38,740 nt of DNA from positions 1 to 38,740 of the forward strand of contig JAFUHM010000031.1 in the NCBI GenBank assembly GCA_017468865.1, read 5' to 3'. Made by a program: the position numbers and the translations under genes. Shown here piece by piece: positions 1 to 6,712 of the stretch; position 1 is the stretch's first letter; every line of letters begins with the position of its first letter. The DNA comes from Oscillospiraceae bacterium (GTDB taxonomy: Bacteria; Bacillota; Clostridia; Oscillospirales; Ruminococcaceae). The notes below the pieces were generated by a model. That model was not told where the DNA came from. It searched no databases and saw only the letters and a list, made by a program, of their open reading frames with translations.

Positions 1-690
1 ATATATGCGTGTAGGTGTCAGGAGTGCATCTCCCAGCGTAGTGCCGAGGTCTGCCTGATAACGCTTGAGGTTCTGCTCATTTATGGAGAATACCTTTCTG
101 ACCAGAGAGAATCCGTTGGAGTGAACTCCCGACGACTTTATTGCGATAAGCACATCACCGGGCTTCTGTGAAGAAGGATCGAGTATCTTCTCCTTGTCCA
201 CCACGCCCACGGAGAATCCCGCAAGGTCGTATTCCTCCTCGGGCATGAGCCCCGGATGCTCGGCAGTCTCACCGCCGATAAGTGCGCATCCCGCACGAAC
301 GCATCCCTCTGCTACGCCCGACACGATAGCCGCTATCTTCTCGGGGTAGTTCTTGCCGCAGGCGATGTAGTCCAGGAAGAAAAGGGGCTTTGCGCCGCAG
401 CAGATTATATCGTTGACACACATGGCAACGCAGTCTATGCCCACAGTGTCATGTCTGTCCATGAGGAAGGCAAGCTTGATCTTGGTGCCTACGCCGTCCG
501 TGCCCGACACCAGCACAGGCTCCTTCATTCCTGCTATACCAGGGGAGAAAAGCCCGCCGAAGCCGCCTATGCCCGACATAACGCCGGGTACATTGGTGCG
601 TGCCACATGAGCCTTCATAAGTTCTACCGACTTGTATCCTGCGGTCACATCAACGCCTGCTTCTTTATAACTATCCGAATAACTTTTCAT
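1..690 (-). CDS. purM: Phosphoribosylformylglycinamidine cyclo-ligase (AIR synthetase), 3' end cut by window edge
   Basis: PurM closes the imidazole ring of FGAM with ATP to give AIR in de novo purine synthesis. The minus strand reads [20 protein letters not shown] from an ATG at 690, preceded by AAGGAG. Recognisable PurM segments follow: GIGGFGGLF, the [13 protein letters not shown] nucleotide/metal loop, [19 protein letters not shown] and [14 protein letters not shown]. The reading frame is open to base 1, so the first 230 codons are present and roughly the last third of a typical 340-residue PurM lies outside the window. It is the last visible gene of the purE-purC-purF-purM operon. Nothing looks degenerate. 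The identification is secure from motifs. Confidence 0.96.
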   Translation of the reverse strand, partial: MKSYSDSYKEAGVDVTAGYKSVELMKAHVARTNVPGVMSGIGGFGGLFSPGIAGMKEPVLVSGTDGVGTKIKLAFLMDRHDTVGIDCVAMCVNDIICCGAKPLFFLDYIACGKNYPEKIAAIVSGVAEGCVRAGCALIGGETAEHPGLMPEEEYDLAGFSVGVVDKEKILDPSSQKPGDVLIAIKSSGVHSNGFSLVRKVFSINEQNLKRYQADLGTTLGDALLTPTRIY

Positions 691-761
691 TTTTTTACTC
701 CTTGCGATGATAAGCCTGCGGCCATTATCGTATGTATTGTATTGGTGAGGGGCAGGTGCAT

Positions 762-780
762 GGGGACACCCTGTGTCCCC
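762..780. other. Intergenic stem-loop between purF and purM
   Basis: GGGGACA at 762-768 and TGTCCCC at 774-780 form a perfect 7-bp stem with a 5-base loop just after the purF stop codon. There is no U-run, so it is unlikely to be a terminator. It may stabilise the mRNA or adjust expression of purM relative to purF; this is inference. Confidence 0.4.
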
Positions 781-782
781 TC

Positions 783-2201
783 TTACTTTCCGCTCCAGCA
801 GTAGGTGCAGAGCTTCTCCTCCGGGATGCCCACTGCCTTTACGGTGCCTTCGAGAGACTGGAATTCAAGGCTCGTGAGTCTCAGTCTCTTGCATATCTCT
901 TCACGCAGGAACCTGCCTCTCTCCGTGTTCCTGTCGGCATAGTCCGCAATATACTTTGCTCCTTCTTCGCCCTCATGCTCGAATATTATCTTTCTTGCGA
1001 TAAGATCCATCTCCGAGTTGGAGCGTGAGAAGTTGAGGTACTTGCATCCGTACATTATCGGGGGACAGGCGCTTCTCATATGTACTTCCTTTGCGCCGTT
1101 CTCGTAAAGGAACTCCACCGTCTCACGCATCTGCGTGCCTCTTACGATACTGTCATCGACAAAGAGCAGACGCTTCCCCTCGATCAGCTCATGTACGGGG
1201 ATGAGCTTCATCTTTGCCACCTGATTGCGCATCTTCTGGTTCTGCGGCATGAAGGAGCGGGGCCATGTGGGAGTATACTTGATGAACGGGCGTGCAAAGG
1301 GGATGTGGCTGCCGTTTGCGTAACCTATGGCGTGAGGCGTGCCGGAATCGGGGATGCCGCACACATAGTCCACATCCGGGAGGGTTCCGTTCTCCATCTC
1401 CATCTGAGCCATGATCTCACCGTTTCGTGTGCGCATGGTCTCAACGGTCACGCCCTCGTAAACGGAATTGGGATAGCCGTAGTATGTCCACAGGAACGTG
1501 CATATCTGCATATCCGTGTAGCCTTCGCTCAGCACTTCGCATCCCGAAGGGGTCAGCTTCACTATCTCACCGGGGAGCAGTTCCCTGTAAGTCTCATACC
1601 CCAGCTTCTGGAAGGCGAAGGACTCAAAGGAACAGCACCAGCCGTCATATCTGCGCCCTATCACGATAGGGAGCCTGCCGTCCTTGTCTCTTGCGCAGAT
1701 TATGCCGCTGTCTGTGAGTATCATCAGGGAGACAGTGCCCTTCACCTTCTCCTGCATATATCTGATGCCCTCGGCGAAGGTGTCCTTCTGTGCGATAAGT
1801 GCGCCCACAATGGTGCTCCAGTTGACCTTTCCCGAGCTCATGACTTCAAAGGACTGGAGATGATCGCCCATTATCTGATTGCGTATCTCATCGTCATTGT
1901 TGATGATGCCAACGGTGCAGACCGCATACACGCCCAGCTTCGAGCGCAGGAGGATGGGCTGGGGGTCCGTGTCGCTGATACAGCCTATGCAGAGGTTGCC
2001 CTCCATTCCCACCACATGATCTTCAAACTTGGTGCGGAAGGGGGAATTCTCTATGCTGTGTATCGCACGCTGAAATCCCTTTTCCTCGGAGTAGGCAACG
2101 ACGCCGCCTCTCTTTGTGCCAAGGTGTGAATGGTAGTCCGTCCCGAAGAATACGTCATGTACGGCATCAGCTTTTGATGCCAGACCGAAAAATCCGCCCA
2201 T
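783..2201 (-). CDS. purF: Amidophosphoribosyltransferase-like protein without the catalytic N-terminal cysteine
   Basis: PurF normally makes phosphoribosylamine from PRPP using ammonia released from glutamine by an N-terminal Cys. This 472-residue protein has the PurF layout: an Ntn-hydrolase domain (about 1-240) and a phosphoribosyltransferase domain with the PRPP loop [13 protein letters not shown] at about 345-357. It starts MGGFFGLAS, where classical enzymes have C-G-x-F-G after processing, so Gly replaces the nucleophile. The RYST arginine motif is also lost ([11 protein letters not shown] near 72-82). No in-frame upstream Cys codon sits between the AGGAG ribosome site and the ATG at 2201. 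I recall that MGGFFG-type PurF proteins occur in other anaerobes, so this is probably a real subfamily rather than a mutation. It may use free ammonia. It sits between purC and purM. Confidence 0.88.
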   Translation of the reverse strand: MGGFFGLASKADAVHDVFFGTDYHSHLGTKRGGVVAYSEEKGFQRAIHSIENSPFRTKFEDHVVGMEGNLCIGCISDTDPQPILLRSKLGVYAVCTVGIINNDDEIRNQIMGDHLQSFEVMSSGKVNWSTIVGALIAQKDTFAEGIRYMQEKVKGTVSLMILTDSGIICARDKDGRLPIVIGRRYDGWCCSFESFAFQKLGYETYRELLPGEIVKLTPSGCEVLSEGYTDMQICTFLWTYYGYPNSVYEGVTVETMRTRNGEIMAQMEMENGTLPDVDYVCGIPDSGTPHAIGYANGSHIPFARPFIKYTPTWPRSFMPQNQKMRNQVAKMKLIPVHELIEGKRLLFVDDSIVRGTQMRETVEFLYENGAKEVHMRSACPPIMYGCKYLNFSRSNSEMDLIARKIIFEHEGEEGAKYIADYADRNTERGRFLREEICKRLRLTSLEFQSLEGTVKAVGIPEEKLCTYCWSGK

Positions 2202-2226
2202 AATATGCTCCTGTCAAACTTTAGAA

Positions 2227-2940
2227 TTAGCCGAAGATCCTCTTCATCATTTCCTGGTAAGCCTCTTCAACACCGCCAAGATCTCTGCGGAAGCGGTCCT
2301 TGTCCAGCTTCTCGTGAGTGGTGCTGTCCCAGAAGCGGCAGGTATCGGGAGAGATCTCATCAGCAAGGATGATCTGTCCCTTGTAGCGGCCGAACTCTAT
2401 CTTGAAGTCGATAAGGTCGATGTTGTGCTCCTTGAAGAACTTCTTCATGAAGTCGTTGACCTTGAATGCGTACTCTGCGATCTTGTCAAGCTCCTCACGG
2501 GTAGCAACGCCCAGAGCAAGCGCATAGTAGTCATTGATGAAGGGGTCGCCCAGATCATCGTTCTTGTAGGAATATTCAAGTATGGGAGTGAGGAACTCCT
2601 TGCCCTCGGGAACGCCCATCCTCTTAGAGAAGCTGCCTGCTGCCACGTTTCTCACGATGACTTCGAGCTGAACTATCTCCACCTTCTTCACCAGTGTCTC
2701 ACGGTCGGAGAGCTCCTCGACAAAGTGGGTGGGAACGCCTTCCTTCTCGAGCAGGGAGAGGATGTAGTTGGTCATCTTGTTGTTGACAACGCCCTTGCCT
2801 CTGATAGTGCCCTTCTTCTCGCCGTTGAATGCGGTAGCATCGTCCTTGTAGTCAACGATAACGAGATCGGGATCGTTTGTTGCGAATACCTTCTTTGCCT
2901 TGCCCTCATAGAGCTGTGCGCCTTTGATTATGTTTTCCAT
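2227..2940 (-). CDS. purC: Phosphoribosylaminoimidazole-succinocarboxamide synthase (SAICAR synthetase)
   Basis: PurC joins CAIR and aspartate with ATP to give SAICAR. The 237-residue length is typical of the short bacterial form. Visible signatures are the opening [17 protein letters not shown], the glycine/lysine-rich [40 protein letters not shown], and [13 protein letters not shown] near the C terminus. The ATG at 2940 follows AGGAGG by 7 bases and lies 11 bases after the purE stop, so the two are surely co-transcribed. The 25-base gap to purF supports one operon. No anomalies are visible. Confidence 0.97.
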   Translation of the reverse strand: MENIIKGAQLYEGKAKKVFATNDPDLVIVDYKDDATAFNGEKKGTIRGKGVVNNKMTNYILSLLEKEGVPTHFVEELSDRETLVKKVEIVQLEVIVRNVAAGSFSKRMGVPEGKEFLTPILEYSYKNDDLGDPFINDYYALALGVATREELDKIAEYAFKVNDFMKKFFKEHNIDLIDFKIEFGRYKGQIILADEISPDTCRFWDSTTHEKLDKDRFRRDLGGVEEAYQEMMKRIFG

Positions 2941-2951
2941 TATGATTCCTC

Positions 2952-3446
2952 CTATATCTGAGCTAACTTATCCTGTAAAGCCTGTTCCTTGGCGGCTATG
3001 CCGTCCTCCATGGCCGCCTTCTCCGCTGCCAGCTTCTCAGCCAGCGCATCATCGGAAAGGGCGAGCATCTGTATGGCAAGCACAGCCGCATTCTTTGCGC
3101 CGTTGACCGCAACAGTCGCCACAGGCACTCCCGAAGGCATCTGTACAGTCGCAAGCAGGGCATCGAGCCCGTCAAACGATGATCTTATGGGTATCCCGAT
3201 AACGGGAAGGGTGGTATTGCCCGCAAACACACCGGCAAGATGAGCCGCCATACCTGCCGCACAGATGATAACGCCGAAGCCGTTGTCCCTGGCAGACTTC
3301 GCAAAAGCCGCCGCCTTCTCCGGGGTGCGGTGAGCCGACATGATATGCCCCTCAAACGGAACGCCGTATCTTTTCAGTTCGGCGAACGCCGCTTTGACAA
3401 CTTCATAGTCGCTGTCAGAACCCATGATAACTGCTACTTTCTTCAA
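2952..3446 (-). CDS. purE: 5-(carboxyamino)imidazole ribonucleotide mutase, class I PurE
   Basis: PurE converts N5-CAIR to CAIR. The 164-residue protein has the class I signatures [47 protein letters not shown] and [11 protein letters not shown]. It is the first structural gene of the purine operon. The start appears to be TTG at 3446, which gives the family-typical [13 protein letters not shown]; no ATG gives that N terminus. Upstream lies GGAAAGG, but closer to it is ATG-CAT-TGA at 3451-3443, a two-codon ORF whose stop overlaps the TTG. PurE translation may therefore depend on reinitiation or be deliberately weak. Regulation is probably through the leader at 3497-3625. Confidence 0.95.
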   Translation of the reverse strand: MKKVAVIMGSDSDYEVVKAAFAELKRYGVPFEGHIMSAHRTPEKAAAFAKSARDNGFGVIICAAGMAAHLAGVFAGNTTLPVIGIPIRSSFDGLDALLATVQMPSGVPVATVAVNGAKNAAVLAIQMLALSDDALAEKLAAEKAAMEDGIAAKEQALQDKLAQI

Positions 3447-3481
3447 TGCATCAAGACCTTTCCGATGGAATGCTTAAAAGT

Positions 3482-3511
3482 AAAAAATGCGGTCTCTTAA
3501 AAAGCGCCGCA
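3482..3511 (-). terminator. Terminator-like hairpin in the purE leader (candidate attenuator)
   Basis: Read on the minus strand, TGCGG (3511-3507) pairs with CCGCA (3492-3488), followed at once by six T (3487-3482). The stop codon of the 33-codon upstream ORF (3499-3497) lies in its loop, and the last codons of that ORF form the 5' arm. A ribosome at the end of the ORF would block the hairpin. The stem is only 5 bp, so termination strength is uncertain. Confidence 0.55.
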
Positions 3512-3598
3512 AACGTGTAGGTATAGGGAATAAACGTGTGCGCACACACGCATAGACATACGATGCTCACGATAATCGTACAAACGCGGGTCACGCAT
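3497..3598 (-). CDS. Putative 33-residue leader peptide upstream of purE
   Basis: This ORF begins with ATG at 3598, 11 bases after GGGAGG, and lies inside the leader downstream of a strong promoter. It reads MRDPRLYDYREHRM and then continues for 19 more residues to a TAA stop. It is unusually rich in Arg, Tyr, His and Cys. Two hairpins lie within it: TACGAT/ATCGTA (minus strand, around 3555-3580) and CGTGTG/CACACG (around 3533-3550). The terminator-like hairpin 3482-3511 overlaps its end. The arrangement resembles a translated attenuator. I do not recognise the peptide family. It is too short to be certain that it is translated; the ribosome site and placement are the main support. Confidence 0.5.
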   Translation of the reverse strand: MRDPRLYDYREHRMSMRVCAHVYSLYLHVCGAF

Positions 3599-3631
3599 CA
3601 CACTTAAAACCTCCCGTCCAAAATCACTTTC

Positions 3632-3660
3632 ATTATAACATATGAAAAAGGAAATTTCAA
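3632..3660 (-). promoter_or_regulatory. Sigma-A type promoter of the purine operon
   Basis: On the minus strand TTGAAA (3660-3655) and TATAAT (3637-3632) are separated by 17 bases. Transcription should start near 3625, giving a leader of about 180 bases before purE. I see no guanine-riboswitch core in this leader. Confidence 0.8.
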
Positions 3661-3786
3661 GTCCTAAATAAAAATAATTGTGAATTTATAGTGAACGTCC
3701 AAGACGGGTTCGGCTGCGGACACCGTCCCCGGCAGCATACAGGGCATTGAATGAGCAAATTAATATAAATTTAACATTTCAAACAC

Positions 3787-3827
3787 ATTATAATCATCAA
3801 AAATCTATATATATAGATTATAATCAT
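3787..3827. promoter_or_regulatory. Palindrome flanked by direct repeats upstream of the CPBP operon
   Basis: A perfect 18-bp palindrome, AATCTATATATATAGATT, lies at 3802-3819. It is flanked by two direct copies of ATTATAATCAT (3787-3797 and 3817-3827), each containing a TATAAT hexamer that could serve as a -10 box. No good -35 box is apparent for either. It is a plausible operator/promoter region for the gene starting at 3892. The rest of 3661-3786 shows nothing I can name. Confidence 0.4.
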
Positions 3828-3891
3828 AATATACAGGATATGTCTCTCCGTCTATATGCGGAGGATGACATCTATCAGGGGAGGGAAGTCT

Positions 3892-5004
3892 ATGCCCGAC
3901 GGAAGCGAACGCATCGCATCCATGCGAAAGCAGGATCAGGAATATGTGAAGATGTTCAGGGCATGGTCCGCCTCAAAGGACAACCGATACGGGTTTTATC
4001 ACGCATCCGTCGCATCGGAGAACGAGTACAGCGTCACCGACGGCTTCAAAGGGATGTACCCTGCCGCAGATGAAAGGGAAGTCCTTATCCGCACCACGAA
4101 GCTCGTAGCGCAGACGATGCTCCTGTTTACCGCCCTGAATCTGTTCGGCTCGTGCTTTTTCTCGGGAATACCACATTCGGTGGGCGGAATGAGGATATGC
4201 AGGGAAGGCTTCTTCATCGGAGAGGGCATCATGCCCACGGCGGCAAGCTACCTCTTCAACCTTGTCACAAGGCTCGTCCCCATCCTCTACCTTATCTTCA
4301 AGACGAACGCAGGCATCGGCATCATGGTGCCTCTCAAGATCTCGAACAAGCCTCTTTTCAGGCACGCTGTCTTCTTTGCATTCATCGCCTTCGGCGTGCT
4401 TTACCTGATACAGGATCTGGAGTACAGCCTTCTGGGCTGGGGGAAGCCCTGGAAAGACCTTCTCCTGCTCGACACCACGCAGAAAAGATATGCCGTGCTC
4501 ATCCTGTACGGCGTGATGATACCCGTCTTCAGTGAGATAGTGCATCGGGGCGTGTTCCTCAGCATATTCAGGCAGTACGGCGACGGCTTTGCCATGATGA
4601 TGTCAAGCGTGCTTGCGGCACTGGTGAGCAGTGAAGGGAACGTCCTGTTCACCTTCGCCTACTCCCTCATGCTGAGCTACTTCGTCCTGTCAACGGGCTC
4701 TGTCATCACATCCCTTGTCATGCGGCTCATCATCAGCAACAGCTACTTCGGCATCACGCTGTTCAGGCTCCTGCATCCCGACAGCTTCCCCATCGTATCC
4801 ATGTCAGTCATCATCATATACATAGGAGTGGGGATGATTGCCACCATCCGATTTGTTGCCCGATACAGCAAGCGCATAAGTATGCCTATCTATAATCTTT
4901 ATCTCACCGATTCGGACAAGGTGATGACCATGTTCACCTCGCCCTCCATCATCGTCTGGCTCACGCTGCACATCCTCTACATGATGGGGAAGACGTTCAT
5001 ATGA
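3892..5004 (+). CDS. CPBP-family-like multi-pass membrane protein (putative intramembrane protease homologue)
   Basis: The 370-residue protein has several hydrophobic segments (roughly 75-95, 120-140, 160-180, 200-230, 245-275, 285-345). A core resembles CPBP/Abi intramembrane proteases: FSEIVHRGVFLSIFR supplies the E-x-x-x-R motif with E215 and R219. Family members usually have two adjacent Glu and a later His; here the first Glu is Ser and the later position reads VMRLIISNS without the His, so activity is doubtful. ATG 3892 was chosen over 3856 because GGGGAGGG lies 6-7 bases upstream. It overlaps the next gene by 4 bases (ATGA) and leads a four-gene operon. The substrate is unknown. Confidence 0.65.
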   Translation: MPDGSERIASMRKQDQEYVKMFRAWSASKDNRYGFYHASVASENEYSVTDGFKGMYPAADEREVLIRTTKLVAQTMLLFTALNLFGSCFFSGIPHSVGGMRICREGFFIGEGIMPTAASYLFNLVTRLVPILYLIFKTNAGIGIMVPLKISNKPLFRHAVFFAFIAFGVLYLIQDLEYSLLGWGKPWKDLLLLDTTQKRYAVLILYGVMIPVFSEIVHRGVFLSIFRQYGDGFAMMMSSVLAALVSSEGNVLFTFAYSLMLSYFVLSTGSVITSLVMRLIISNSYFGITLFRLLHPDSFPIVSMSVIIIYIGVGMIATIRFVARYSKRISMPIYNLYLTDSDKVMTMFTSPSIIVWLTLHILYMMGKTFI

Positions 5005-5939
5005 ACAGTGACAGGACACACACCGCCGACCCTATGGAGAGGGCTCTCGCCCTTGCGGATGAAGCTGCCCGCATGGGCGAAGTACCCGTGGGTGCGGTCA
5101 TCGTCAGGGACAGTGACGGCTCGGTAGTCGGCGAAGGATACAACCGCAGGGAGACAGACCGTGACCCTACCGCCCATGCGGAGATAGCCGCCATAAGGCA
5201 GGCGGCACAGATCCTCGGAGGGTGGCGGCTCTCCGGATGCACCATGTATGTGACCCTCGAACCCTGTCCCATGTGCAGAGGGGCGGCAGTGAACGCCCGC
5301 CTCGACAGGGTGATATACGGAGCCTCCGACACTTCGCAGGGGAGCTTTGAGGTCAGCTTTGACGGCGGATACATGGCAGACAGATGCAAAGAGACGATAA
5401 AGCTGTTTTTCAAAAGGAGAAGAAAAATGGGAAAGATCAGACTTGTAGAGGCAAAGACAGATGACCAGTTCAGACGAATAGCAGCAATAGCCGACGAGAT
5501 CTGGCACGATTACTTCCCGCTTATCATCGGAGAGGATCAGACGGATTACATGGTCTACCTCTTCTGTTCCTTCGATGCCATGAAGGAAAAGGCGGCTACG
5601 GAAGACTACATCTACTACTTTATCAAGGCGGACGGAGAGGATGTGGGCTACACCGCCATCAGGACGGACGGCGACAGGCTGTTTCTCTCCAAGCTCTATC
5701 TGTACAAGGAGCACAGGGGCAGGAAGTATGCAAAGGAAGTCATGGAGATACTTTCGGCATATGCCCGTGAACACGGACTGCGTGCTGTCTGGCTCACGGT
5801 GAACAAGCACAACGACCTTGCCATCGCATCATATGAGGCAATGGGATTTGTCCGCATAGGAGAAGGGAAATCCTTCATCGGCAACGGCTTCTACATGGAC
5901 GACTACTACTACGAACTCGACGTGACAAAGGCTGAATGA
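5001..5939 (+). CDS. tadA: tRNA-specific adenosine deaminase fused in frame to a GNAT N-acetyltransferase
   Basis: Residues 1-142 form a complete TadA-like deaminase: HAE at 59-61 gives the zinc His and catalytic Glu, and PCPMC at 88-92 gives the two zinc Cys. TadA makes inosine at the wobble base of tRNA-Arg. Residues 143-312 form a GNAT domain with LYLYKEHRGRKYAKEV as the acetyl-CoA loop and NKHNDLAIASYEAMGF typical of RimI-like enzymes. There is no stop between them. At the junction AGGAG (5415-5419) lies 7 bases before an in-frame ATG at 5427, so the GNAT half can probably also be made alone. The gene overlaps the previous one by 4 bases. The TadA start is set by that overlap. The acetylation target is unknown. 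Confidence 0.9.
   Translation: MNSDRTHTADPMERALALADEAARMGEVPVGAVIVRDSDGSVVGEGYNRRETDRDPTAHAEIAAIRQAAQILGGWRLSGCTMYVTLEPCPMCRGAAVNARLDRVIYGASDTSQGSFEVSFDGGYMADRCKETIKLFFKRRRKMGKIRLVEAKTDDQFRRIAAIADEIWHDYFPLIIGEDQTDYMVYLFCSFDAMKEKAATEDYIYYFIKADGEDVGYTAIRTDGDRLFLSKLYLYKEHRGRKYAKEVMEILSAYAREHGLRAVWLTVNKHNDLAIASYEAMGFVRIGEGKSFIGNGFYMDDYYYELDVTKAE
5415..5429 (+). promoter_or_regulatory. Internal ribosome binding site and in-frame start inside tadA-GNAT
   Basis: AGGAG at 5415-5419 followed after 7 bases by ATG at 5427 lies exactly at the domain junction, in the same frame as the full ORF. It would give a free 170-residue acetyltransferase starting MGKIRLVEAKTDD. The arrangement suggests two genes that lost the intervening stop codon, or deliberate production of two forms. 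Confidence 0.7.
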
Positions 5940-5963
5940 GATCAGGCTGCAAAGGGGAAAACT

Positions 5964-6341
5964 ATGAGCACTGCATATGATGAATACATCAGGAACTTCT
6001 TCAACAACAGCTACCTTGCTGACGAGGCTACACTCAGACGTGTGCTGGAGACTGTGGGCATGACGGCTGCCGCCGCTGCCTGCACCGCATTTCTGTCGGA
6101 CGTGGTACTAAAGAGCATCGTCAGCTCCCGACCCACAAAGATACTCGTGGAGAGCGGCATCCCTGCCGAACTCTACGCCATAGGAAAGAACGACATCCCC
6201 GGCGAGATCTATGTCAGCACAAAGAGGACACAGGCAGACTGGAAGCCCGTGCTCTTCTTTGCGGCGGTGTTCCTTGCCTGCAAGATGATACTGGAGAATC
6301 GTGAAAAGAACGTTCCCAACGTAAGGGGGACGGGCAGATGA
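5964..6341 (+). CDS. Unknown 125-residue protein, probable membrane segment
   Basis: I do not recognise a family. ATG 5964 follows AAAGGGGAAA within the short gap after the tadA-GNAT stop. The protein has an Ala-rich moderately hydrophobic stretch at about 33-50 and a clearer hydrophobic segment PVLFFAAVFLACKMIL at about 94-109, then a basic tail. The middle contains a charged IGKNDIPGEIYVSTKR stretch. It overlaps the next gene by 4 bases (ATGA), so the two are translationally coupled. Its reality rests on this packing and the ribosome site; the function is unknown. Confidence 0.7.
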   Translation: MSTAYDEYIRNFFNNSYLADEATLRRVLETVGMTAAAAACTAFLSDVVLKSIVSSRPTKILVESGIPAELYAIGKNDIPGEIYVSTKRTQADWKPVLFFAAVFLACKMILENREKNVPNVRGTGR

Positions 6342-6691
6342 CCATAACCGACGTATACAAGTCCTTTTTCACGGGCAGATGCACCGCCAACGGCATCATC
6401 CGCAGGGGTGCGGCTGTCATCGTCACGTCCGTATATGATGAGGGCAGGATCTCCTACGAACTGCTGGTGAACTTCTTCCCCCATGAAAACGACAGGGATA
6501 TGCGCATGACAAGCGACTGTGCGGCGGCAAAGACCATCTTTGCGGGGAAGGGCAGACGCTCAAAGAAGCGTGAGAAGATGATATTCGAGACTCTGCGTGA
6601 GGAGGCGGACAGCCTTGCGGCAGGGCTTGAAGGGCAGATATTCTGGGACAGCCCCATCACGGTTCCCGATACACAAGAAGAAGCTCGGTGA
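6338..6691 (+). CDS. Unknown 117-residue soluble protein
   Basis: No family is recognised. The protein is soluble looking, with an N-terminal beta-rich half (GIIRRGAAVIVTSVYDEGRISYELLVNFF) split here only by description, a basic KGRRSKKREK stretch near 75-85, and an acidic Ala/Leu-rich helix near 88-102. The start overlaps the preceding stop codon (ATGA). It ends inside the 5' arm of a strong terminator, so it is the last gene of the operon that begins at 3892. Confidence 0.7.
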   Translation: MTITDVYKSFFTGRCTANGIIRRGAAVIVTSVYDEGRISYELLVNFFPHENDRDMRMTSDCAAAKTIFAGKGRRSKKREKMIFETLREEADSLAAGLEGQIFWDSPITVPDTQEEAR

Positions 6692-6709
6692 CGTATCACC
6701 GAGCTTTTT
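6682..6709 (+). terminator. Rho-independent terminator closing the CPBP-tadA operon
   Basis: AGCTCGGTGA (6682-6691) and TCACCGAGCT (6696-6705) form a perfect 10-bp stem with loop CGTA, followed by a T-run to 6709. The next gene is convergent; the complement lacks an equally good T-run on the minus side. Confidence 0.9.
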
Positions 6710-6712
6710 GCG

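Noticed and set aside
256..2129. Long plus-strand frames across purM and purF
   Set aside because: They are antisense shadows of well-conserved purine genes and have no ribosome sites or recognisable motifs.
3446..3625. Guanine or PRPP/ppGpp riboswitch before purE
   Set aside because: I could not find the conserved core of any known purine-related riboswitch; the leader is better explained by an upstream ORF and hairpins.
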